Shown here piece after piece: positions 16,580-22,661 of a stretch of 64,000 nt of DNA; the stretch's first letter is position 1; every line of letters starts with the position of its first letter. The notes under the pieces are model-generated. The model was not told where the DNA came from and ran no database searches. It saw nothing but the letters and a program-made list of their open reading frames with translations. Source of the DNA: JBAXPV01 sp037132075 (GTDB lineage Bacteria; Bacteroidota; Bacteroidia; Bacteroidales; CAIXZF01); the NCBI GenBank assembly GCA_037132075.1, contig JBAXPV010000012.1, positions 46,480 through 110,479 of the forward strand. The letters are read 5' to 3'. A program made the translations under genes and the position numbers.

Positions 16580-17305
16580 CTACCTATATTTATTTAACAT
16601 CTTAACCAAGTAATCATTTTCACTTTTATATTGCAAATCTTCATTAAAGGGTTCAATTACCCCGGCAATCACAAAAAGTTTTCCTGCAAAGGTGTTTTCT
16701 TGCCTGTCAGATAGATCATTTAATGTATTGAATGGTGAATCATTAAGAAATTTCCTCAACCTTTCAAAGGTGTCTCTTATAAGATTTCCATGAATTGAAT
16801 CTTCAGCTCCCCTCATTCTTTTTGAAAATATCTTTAATTCCTGTGTTCTTTTTGTTCTATTAATCAAGTCTGAAAGGCTTTCCATTACTTTTTCAATGGA
16901 TTTATAATTTTGTAGTTTTGTTGACTTTGCAAATTTGGTTCCTGTCTTTGGATTACCTGAAAATTGAATGGATGTGACATTATTATCTTTGAAAAATTCA
17001 ACAAGTTTATATAGCTCAAATAATTGGTTCTTAAATACTTTTTGACTATTTATAAAATCTTGCTCCCTTGCCTTAGCCTCAATGCTTTGTTCCCTCCAAA
17101 CTTTCACCAGATAACTAAAGTTGTCAATTGCTTCCTGATCATAAATGTTGAATTCTGTAAGAAGATCTTTCACCTGATCATGGTGCTTTTTGTAAATTGT
17201 TTGCTTTTCCCATGTATATTCAGGTAGAGTATTTGAGTCAAAATAAAAATAATTTGTAAGTAACTCAAAATGAACATTGATAGCAATAGTTTCTTCCTGG
17301 TTCAT
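16580..17305 (-). CDS. Hypothetical protein coupled to the integrase (241 aa)
   Basis: 241 aa, largely helical, with a predicted coiled-coil stretch at about residues 60-110. No signal peptide, membrane segment or known motif. It overlaps the integrase gene by 4 bases (ATGA), so it is translated with it. I do not recognise the family. A 160-bp gap to the HTH gene downstream holds no evident gene. Confidence 0.62.
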   Translation of the reverse strand: MNQEETIAINVHFELLTNYFYFDSNTLPEYTWEKQTIYKKHHDQVKDLLTEFNIYDQEAIDNFSYLVKVWREQSIEAKAREQDFINSQKVFKNQLFELYKLVEFFKDNNVTSIQFSGNPKTGTKFAKSTKLQNYKSIEKVMESLSDLINRTKRTQELKIFSKRMRGAEDSIHGNLIRDTFERLRKFLNDSPFNTLNDLSDRQENTFAGKLFVIAGVIEPFNEDLQYKSENDYLVKMLNKYR

Positions 17306-18582
17306 TTTTTAATTCTTTTAGTAGTGCCTTTACTTTGAGCTGATTCCAGGGCCTTATCCATATCGGAATTTTCAAAGCCCCTCAGATATTGCTTAGTGAT
17401 TGATACAGAAGAATGGTTCAATAATTCTGAAATCTGGTCTGTACTAAGACCCTTTTCATTTTTTGCCAATGAAGCAAAGGTATGCCGGGCAATGTGAAAA
17501 CTCAGGTGCTTTTCTATCTTTGCCAGGGGGGCAATTTTCCTAAGATTCTCATTGATTTGCGCATTTTTACTGGATATCTGATTGAAAAGGTGTATCCGGT
17601 CTGAATAATCCTTCCCATTATCCAGTAATGGGAAAATGAAGTCTTCAGCTTTGGAATCTTTTTTCTTATATAGCTTTAGAATTGCCAGTGCTTTTGGCAT
17701 TAATTTAAGGTTTACGGGCTTATCATTCTTGTCCATGTAATAAATAAGCCTTCCCTCAATAACATTCCTCCACCTTAATTTAATGCAATCTGAAGCCCGG
17801 ATTCCGGCCTGATAGAAGCTAAAAAGAAACATATTCCGTGAATGCCAGATCAGGGAATTTTCCGGAAGGATCAATTCTTCCATTTTCTGGATTTCTTCCC
17901 GGGTAAGCTTGTCTTTGTTTACAGTGGTTTTCTTAATCCTGTAACTCAAAAAGGGTGAATCCTGGGGTTTGATCTTTTTTTCTTCAATTGCATCATTGAA
18001 AAGGGCCTTAATGAATCCCATATTCTTGTGAATGGTGTTTGCCTTGTTTCCTAACTGGCTTAAATGAGACTCAAAATCCTTAAGGAATGCAAGGTCAATA
18101 TCAGAAAAATGCAAATCATTGAAGCCCTTTTCATTTGTGAAAGTCTTCAATTTGTTGAAAATGATAGAATTGAAATGCTTTATAAAACTGTAACTGTACT
18201 TTGTGGAGGTGCTGAAATACTGGTGCTGTCTTTTGGCAAAGGCATAGAAATCCTGTGAATCAGGGCTTACTATGGATTGTTTGACATTGTTAAGGGTGAA
18301 GGCTTGTCTTTTATTTTGAAGCTCCATGAGGGCTTCCTTTGCCACCACTATATTATCTTCCAGTGATTTATTGAGTTTGGAATATTCCGGATTTGAAGAC
18401 CTTATCCAGGCTCCATACCGAGCCTTTTTATTAAAATCAGCTTCCCGGACTGATACCCCCAGTTTCATCCTTTTGTGCTTCCTGTTTTGGGTCATGCGAA
18501 GGAAGACTTCTTGAAGCCCTTCACTGTCTGGCTTGTTATTCAATTCCAGATTGAAGGTTGTGTTTCTTGTTTTCATAACCAT
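17302..18582 (-). CDS. Tyrosine recombinase/integrase
   Basis: 426 aa, the length of Bacteroidota mobile-element integrases. The N-terminal arm-binding domain (about 1-90) is followed by a SAM-like core-binding domain (about 100-205) and the catalytic domain. The latter has the first Arg in YQAGIRASDC, then HIARHTFASLA (H and second R) and the nucleophile Tyr in NHSSVSITKQYLRG. It integrates the element at tRNA-Ala and lies next to attR, downstream of a repeat-rich 170-bp arm region. Confidence 0.93.
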   Translation of the reverse strand: MVMKTRNTTFNLELNNKPDSEGLQEVFLRMTQNRKHKRMKLGVSVREADFNKKARYGAWIRSSNPEYSKLNKSLEDNIVVAKEALMELQNKRQAFTLNNVKQSIVSPDSQDFYAFAKRQHQYFSTSTKYSYSFIKHFNSIIFNKLKTFTNEKGFNDLHFSDIDLAFLKDFESHLSQLGNKANTIHKNMGFIKALFNDAIEEKKIKPQDSPFLSYRIKKTTVNKDKLTREEIQKMEELILPENSLIWHSRNMFLFSFYQAGIRASDCIKLRWRNVIEGRLIYYMDKNDKPVNLKLMPKALAILKLYKKKDSKAEDFIFPLLDNGKDYSDRIHLFNQISSKNAQINENLRKIAPLAKIEKHLSFHIARHTFASLAKNEKGLSTDQISELLNHSSVSITKQYLRGFENSDMDKALESAQSKGTTKRIKK

Positions 18583-18583
18583 T

Positions 18584-18595
18584 CATTCAATATCC
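18584..18595 (-). repeat. Shared leader motif GGATATTGAATG (integrase copy)
   Basis: Minus strand GGATATTGAATG lies directly before the integrase start. The same motif is at 15629-15640 (replication gene) and, with one extra T, at 16133-16145 (154-aa gene), each touching a start codon. It looks like a common translation-initiation or regulatory leader within the element. Confidence 0.5.
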
Positions 18596-18621
18596 GCTTC
18601 AAAGATATGGTAGAATGGTTT

Positions 18622-18645
18622 ACTGAAACATTTTACTGAAACATT
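18622..18645 (+). repeat. Right-end arm-type sites
   Basis: ACTGAAACATT at 18622-18632 and 18635-18645, separated by 2 bases, with an inverted related copy ACTTTTTCAGT at 18680-18690. They mirror the left-end pair and lie between the integrase start and attR, so they could serve both recombination and control of int transcription. Confidence 0.6.
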
Positions 18646-18756
18646 TTCTACTTTTTATTAGCTTTTTTTACACTTCAGTACTTTTTCAGTTTACATTTGC
18701 CCCTGTTTATAGGCTGTTTAGCTAACACTGAAAATATTGAAATATAGAAGTTGTAT

Positions 18757-18771
18757 TCCCCTACGCTCCAC
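18757..18771 (+). repeat. attR of the tRNA-Ala element
   Basis: A perfect copy of TCCCCTACGCTCCAC without the rest of the tRNA. It marks the right boundary of the element. Confidence 0.92.
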
Positions 18772-18777
18772 AGATTT

Positions 18778-18845
18778 GAATGCAAGAATGTGGGAGGGCG
18801 GGAATGTTTAACAGCATTCTCGCCCTCTTGCATTCTGGCCTTTTT
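18778..18845 (+). terminator. Displaced tRNA-Ala terminator hairpin
   Basis: AGGGCGGGAATG (18795-18806) pairs with CATTCTCGCCCT (18815-18826) around an 8-base loop. An outer helix GAATGCAAG (18778-18786) pairs with CTTGCATTC (18827-18835), and a T-tract follows (CCTTTTTGG). The T-run is on the plus strand, the direction of the tRNA. The hairpin lies just past attR, so it probably ended the tRNA transcript before the element inserted. Confidence 0.65.
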
Positions 18846-18852
18846 GGATTAA

Positions 18853-19635
18853 TCAATACAAAGCAAATTTTACCGGCATTGAAAACTGAACCTTCACGGC
18901 AATTCCACCTTGCTTACCGGGTATCCACTGAGGCATCATTTTAACAACGCGAATAGCTTCTTCGTCGCAACTGCCCCCAATACCTCGGAGTAGCGTAACA
19001 TCAACAACTTTTCCCTGGGTGTCGATAATGAAGTGGATATAAACCGTCCCCTGAATGCTGGCTCCTTTGGCAATTTCCGGATAATTAAGATTGTCATGCA
19101 GAAAACGAAGGCGTGCCTCTTCACCACCAATAAACTGTGGCATTTCCTCAACAATAAACGGGATGCTGGCCGGCTCTGGCGGAGATTCAATCTCTTTGGG
19201 AATCTCAATCGGATGCTCGTTGATCGGGAAATCGTCAAGGCCTGGATTGATCGTATTCTTATTAATTTCTGACATATCAATGTCATCGCCAGCATTGACC
19301 GGATCATCAGTAATGAGCGGTGTGAAAAATTTGGCCCGGGCATTCATCAACTCAACAGGCGGGGGTGGCGGGGGCGGAAGTTCCAATGGAGGCTCATTCA
19401 GCGGGCTTAACTCTACCGAGATGATTGTCTTATCTTTGATAAGCTTCCTTTGATGGTAATAACTGGCGATCAGCGGATAGGCCAAACTCATTAACAGGAT
19501 GGCAATCGAGATTGCTGTGGCCCGGTTCAGCCTTGAGGCATAATGCCTGCGGATCTCATAGGCTCCGTATTCCTTGTTCCTGTCCTTAAATACGAGATCA
19601 ACCAGGGTTTCGGTTTGTTCTTTTGAGGTTTTCAT
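18853..19635 (-). CDS. TonB-family energy transducer
   Basis: 260 aa. One N-terminal membrane helix (about residues 34-55), a proline-rich linker (LELPPPPPPPVEL), then a C-terminal TonB domain (about 165-260) with GTVYIHFIIDTQGKV and VQFSMPVKFAL. It transmits proton-motive energy to outer-membrane receptors. Its last 100 residues are closely similar to those of the anti-sigma/TonB fusion at 20362-21297, and the two genes flank the ECF sigma gene divergently. Confidence 0.9.
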   Translation of the reverse strand: MKTSKEQTETLVDLVFKDRNKEYGAYEIRRHYASRLNRATAISIAILLMSLAYPLIASYYHQRKLIKDKTIISVELSPLNEPPLELPPPPPPPVELMNARAKFFTPLITDDPVNAGDDIDMSEINKNTINPGLDDFPINEHPIEIPKEIESPPEPASIPFIVEEMPQFIGGEEARLRFLHDNLNYPEIAKGASIQGTVYIHFIIDTQGKVVDVTLLRGIGGSCDEEAIRVVKMMPQWIPGKQGGIAVKVQFSMPVKFALY

Positions 19636-19727
19636 GGCGGTCTTTATCTATATGATGCTCATGACATTGGTTTTCCATAAATTGAATCTGTTTTTTTTAT
19701 GGAAAAGCAGAAAGATGACAAATCCAT

Positions 19728-19735
19728 TATCTTTG
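19728..19735 (+). promoter_or_regulatory. Promoter -7 box for the ECF sigma gene
   Basis: TATCTTTG (TAnnTTTG type), 37 bases before the sigma-factor ATG in the divergent spacer with the TonB gene. Confidence 0.55.
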
Positions 19736-19772
19736 ATCGTTAGACTTTGTCCTCTTCACGCGCCTGATCACT

Positions 19773-20378
19773 ATGAGTTGGTTTCTTCGTCCAAAATCTG
19801 AAAGTCAATACAGCAGCCTCAGCGATGAGCAGCTTCTGAAGAGTTTTCAGGGCGAGGGCGATGCTGAATGCATAGGGGAGCTGTTTAAGCGCTACACCCA
19901 CCTGGTGTTGGGCGTATGTATGAAATTTCTCAAAGACGAAGAAGTTGCCCGCGATGCCGTGATGCAGATTTTTGGGGATTTGCTCGCAAAGCCTCCTGAC
20001 AAAGAGGTATTAAACATAAAGGCCTGGCTTTTCGCTGTGAGCCGGAATTATTGCCTGATGCAATTAAGGCATTTCCAAACAGAAGCCCGGATGAGGGATC
20101 AAAAGTTACAGGAGCTTCAGGCTGAGCTTATGGAATCACCCTCGGTGATGCATCTTTATGAGGAAGAAGAGGCACTGATGGCAAGGGAAAAGATTTTAAA
20201 AGCGGTGATGAAGCTGAATTATGAGCAACGACGATGTGTTCAGCTTTTTTTCCTTGAAGAGAAAACTTACCAGGAGATCACAGATCTGACCGGTTACAAC
20301 TTCAGGCAGGTCAAATCTTATATACAAAATGGGAAAAGGAATTTAAAAATGATGTTGGATCATGGATCATCAGGCTGA
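19773..20378 (+). CDS. ECF-type RNA polymerase sigma-70 factor
   Basis: 201 aa. The sigma-2 region (about residues 25-95: IGELFKRYTHLVLGVCMKFL...LFAVSRNYCLMQLR) and the sigma-4 region (about 135-195: MKLNYEQRRCVQLFFLEEKTYQEITDLTGYNFRQVKSYIQNGKRN) are clear. Its 3' end overlaps the anti-sigma-like gene by 17 bases, the usual sign of a sigma/anti-sigma pair. Target promoters are not evident from this window. Confidence 0.9.
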   Translation: MSWFLRPKSESQYSSLSDEQLLKSFQGEGDAECIGELFKRYTHLVLGVCMKFLKDEEVARDAVMQIFGDLLAKPPDKEVLNIKAWLFAVSRNYCLMQLRHFQTEARMRDQKLQELQAELMESPSVMHLYEEEEALMAREKILKAVMKLNYEQRRCVQLFFLEEKTYQEITDLTGYNFRQVKSYIQNGKRNLKMMLDHGSSG

Positions 20379-21297
20379 AACAAAAGGTATTTTTGATACC
20401 GCTGGCTGTCTCTCCCGGCAAGGCATCATGATGCTTTGTGAAGGGAAACTGGAAATATCGCAGCAGGAATCAGTGCAGCAACACTTAGCCGCATGCGAGT
20501 TCTGCAGCATTGCTGTTGAAGGATGGAAGCTATTGTTGGAAAAGCAGGATGTCGCTTCTTTGGAATCCTTGACATTCAGCTTGCATACGAGTATTGATGA
20601 AAAAGTCAGGACCGAAACCAAAAGAAGGCATCGCCGGAAACTTTGGTTAAGGGGCAGCCTGATTGCCGCAGCAGCAAGCATTTCCCTGCTGGTCAGCTTT
20701 TATTTCATCCTGAGAAATGACAACCGGTTGGTTCAGGAAGATCTTGCTATGGATAAAACCGTTGGAGCAGGTTATACTGAAATGAACAGACCACCACTTG
20801 CGCCTATGGAGCAGGCCTCAAAAGTACAATTTACGGCACCTCAGGTTGTCGGGGATTCTGTTGTCGAAAGTAATTCTTTAAACCAGGAAGAACTTGCGGT
20901 AACAATTAATAATTCTACTGAAGAAAACCTCAGCGTTGAGGCAAAAGTCGAAGAAAAAGTCATTGAGGAAGAGGACAAGTCACCTCCATTTACTGTTGTT
21001 GAGGAAATGCCTTCATATCCCGGGGGTGAAGAAGTCCGTCTTAAATTTCTCCAGGAGAATATCCAGTATCCGCAGACAGCAAAAGAAAGTGGTATCCAGG
21101 GAACTGTTTATGTTTCTTTCGTGATCGATACGAAGGGTAAGATCAGTGAGGTAAAAGTCCTGAGGGGTATTGGTGGCGGATGCGACCAGGAAGCAATACG
21201 CGTTATTAAACTGATGCCATCCTGGCTAGCAGGCAAACAAGCCGGTAAACCGGTAAGAGTTCAGTTTACGATGCCGATCAAATTCACGCTTAACTGA
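20362..21297 (+). CDS. Membrane anti-sigma factor fused to a TonB C-terminal domain
   Basis: 311 aa. The cytoplasmic N-terminus has a zinc-binding anti-sigma-like motif, HLAACEFC (H-x3-C-x2-C, about residues 45-52). One membrane helix follows (about 95-117), then a low-complexity acidic periplasmic linker, then a TonB C-terminal domain (about 210-311) with GTVYVSFVIDTKGKI and VQFTMPIKFTLN. The order suggests a protein that holds the ECF sigma factor inside and touches outer-membrane receptors outside. The sigma gene overlaps it by 17 bases. The domain order is seen; the role is inferred. Confidence 0.8.
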   Translation: MDHQAETKGIFDTAGCLSRQGIMMLCEGKLEISQQESVQQHLAACEFCSIAVEGWKLLLEKQDVASLESLTFSLHTSIDEKVRTETKRRHRRKLWLRGSLIAAAASISLLVSFYFILRNDNRLVQEDLAMDKTVGAGYTEMNRPPLAPMEQASKVQFTAPQVVGDSVVESNSLNQEELAVTINNSTEENLSVEAKVEEKVIEEEDKSPPFTVVEEMPSYPGGEEVRLKFLQENIQYPQTAKESGIQGTVYVSFVIDTKGKISEVKVLRGIGGGCDQEAIRVIKLMPSWLAGKQAGKPVRVQFTMPIKFTLN

Positions 21298-21555
21298 TCA
21301 ATAATGATATCTGCAGCTATAAATCAAAAGATCATTTCCTAGGATTTGGTAAACCAGCCGGTGTTCTCTATCGATGCGCCGTGACCATAATCCAGCCAGA
21401 TCATATTTTAGTGGTTCCGGCTTGCCCCGACCTTCATAAGGTGTTCGCTGAATTTCCTTGATCAGTGTATTGATTTTTAAAAGTATTTTCTTGTCTTCAG
21501 CCAGCCATGAGAGATAGTCTTCCCAGGAATTCTGTGAAAAAATAATTCTCATCAC
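21298..21555 (-). CDS. yoeB: YoeB/Txe-family mRNA interferase toxin
   Basis: 85 aa, exact family size. Characteristic residues: FSQNSWEDYLSW at the N-terminus, KINTLIKEIQRTPYEGRGKPEPLKYDLAGLWSRRIDREHRLVYQI, and the terminal SCRYHY with the catalytic His/Tyr end. It cleaves mRNA at the ribosomal A site. It overlaps the antitoxin gene by 4 bases. Its stop codon is adjacent to that of the convergent TonB-fusion gene, with no spacer. Confidence 0.95.
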   Translation of the reverse strand: MMRIIFSQNSWEDYLSWLAEDKKILLKINTLIKEIQRTPYEGRGKPEPLKYDLAGLWSRRIDREHRLVYQILGNDLLIYSCRYHY

Positions 21556-21806
21556 TCCCCAATTAAATCCTTCTCCACAGTATTCCCTGTCTTCATCTGT
21601 CGTATTGATTCATATAGCCTGTCGGCATTTGCCTTTGAGCTGAGCAGATGAACTGTCTCCTGGATAGAGTTAAATTCATCTAGGGAAATCAGGACAGTTC
21701 CATGGCCTGAACCTCTTTTAATGATGAGGGTTTCATTGTTATTCTCCACATCATCAAGATATTGCTTCAGCTTCGTCCTGAACTCAGTAAAATTAGCGGC
21801 TTTCAT
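21552..21806 (-). CDS. yefM: YefM/Axe-family antitoxin
   Basis: 84 aa. The N-terminal Phd/YefM fold is visible (MKAANFTEFRTKLKQYLDDV, ETLIIKRGSGHGTVLISLDEFNSIQETVHLLS), followed by a C-terminal toxin-binding tail. It neutralises YoeB and should repress the operon. The ATG abuts a long palindrome that contains the promoter, consistent with autorepression. Confidence 0.94.
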   Translation of the reverse strand: MKAANFTEFRTKLKQYLDDVENNNETLIIKRGSGHGTVLISLDEFNSIQETVHLLSSKANADRLYESIRQMKTGNTVEKDLIGE

Positions 21807-21860
21807 GTTTTAAGTAATTAATTGAGTACAAATGTACGTACTTAATTAATTACTTAAAAC
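21807..21860 (-). promoter_or_regulatory. Palindromic operator/promoter of yefM-yoeB
   Basis: Arms GTTTTAAGTAATTAATT (21807-21823) and its exact reverse complement (21844-21860) enclose a partly palindromic centre. The minus strand of the centre carries the -7 box TACATTTG (21829-21836). The palindrome ends immediately at the antitoxin start codon, so repressor binding would cover both promoter and start. Confidence 0.75.
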
Positions 21861-21874
21861 AATATTGAAAAATT

Positions 21875-22588
21875 TCAATAAGATCCACAGCAAGGATGAT
21901 GATTCTTGAAAAAGACATCAAAAGCAAGGCCGGCAGTGAAACCTGAAGAAGATTCTTTGCGGTTGGGAACGCTGGAGTCTTTATTGGTTCTCATGCCCCA
22001 GTCCAGTCCTGCATAGAAATTCAAGGCGGCGCAATGGCAGCATAAGGGAAGATCCGCACCAAGCACAGCAGACATTTGATGTTGCTTGTATTTGTCCTCA
22101 TAGGAAGTCGTACCATATTCACTTTTATTTAAAGAAGAACCCATGCTATAATCCACGCTTACATATGGTTGAAATGGGGCAACGATACTATTCCCTTTCC
22201 CGATTTCAGGGTAATACCTTGCCCAAAGCCCATATTGCAATGATTTTTCCTGTGACGCTGAATAGGTCGAGCCGGAGCCTGAATGAGACTTGCTGTGAGT
22301 ATAATTAATTTCCGGACCCACAGCAAGTCGGTTAATTGGAAAATAGCCAGTACAAATATCGAAACTAAAGTTATTGTTTTTTTGGCCATTCTCTTTCACT
22401 TTCCAGCTGTCAAATGTCAGCGTGGGTTCGGCCATTACCATAAAATTTCCCTGCTTAAGATATTTATCCGACCAGGGCAGGCTATCACGCCGGTGTTCGG
22501 GTTTATTTGACGTTAATCCCATATTATTTTGTGCATTGACTCCAAAAGCGATGCACAAAAGGCACATTAATAAAATTAGCTTTTTCAT
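21875..22588 (-). CDS. Outer-membrane beta-barrel protein
   Basis: 237 aa. Signal peptide MKKLILLMCLLCIAFGVNAQ, then alternating beta-strand segments (for example FSFDICTGYFPINRLAVGPEI, LQYGLWARYYPEIGKG, PYVSVDYSMG, LNFYAGLDWGM) and a final strand AGLAFDVFF, as in small OmpA-like porin barrels. It is unusual in having LCCHC in one loop and a His/Cys-rich C-terminus (NHHPCCGSY). It lies 73 bp after the second TcA gene on the same strand. Function unknown; a surface role linked to the Tc proteins is possible. Confidence 0.75.
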   Translation of the reverse strand: MKKLILLMCLLCIAFGVNAQNNMGLTSNKPEHRRDSLPWSDKYLKQGNFMVMAEPTLTFDSWKVKENGQKNNNFSFDICTGYFPINRLAVGPEINYTHSKSHSGSGSTYSASQEKSLQYGLWARYYPEIGKGNSIVAPFQPYVSVDYSMGSSLNKSEYGTTSYEDKYKQHQMSAVLGADLPLCCHCAALNFYAGLDWGMRTNKDSSVPNRKESSSGFTAGLAFDVFFKNHHPCCGSY

Positions 22589-22661
22589 GGCTTTTCGTTT
22601 TTAATGAAACACTTTATTTCAGATATATAGGTAACAAAGTATGATCATTATTGTTTGAAAA

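Larger units (their letters stand above)
13398..18771. mobile_element. 5.4-kb integrated element in tRNA-Ala (gpII-like replication gene, tyrosine integrase)
   Basis: The element is bounded by perfect 15-bp repeats (13398-13412 and 18757-18771). All eight genes are on the minus strand: integrase next to attR, a 241-aa unknown, an HTH protein, a 154-aa unknown, a gpII/X-like replication protein, two paralogous lipoproteins and a DUF5681-like protein. Both ends carry copies of ACTGAAACATT, probably integrase or excisionase arm sites. No conjugation, capsid or Zot-like morphogenesis gene is seen, so it is either a satellite/mobilisable element or a degraded filamentous prophage. Confidence 0.88.

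Noticed and set aside
18853..21297. A TonB-dependent receptor operon
   Set aside because: No SusC/FecA-like receptor gene is adjacent; only the two TonB-domain proteins and the sigma factor are present.
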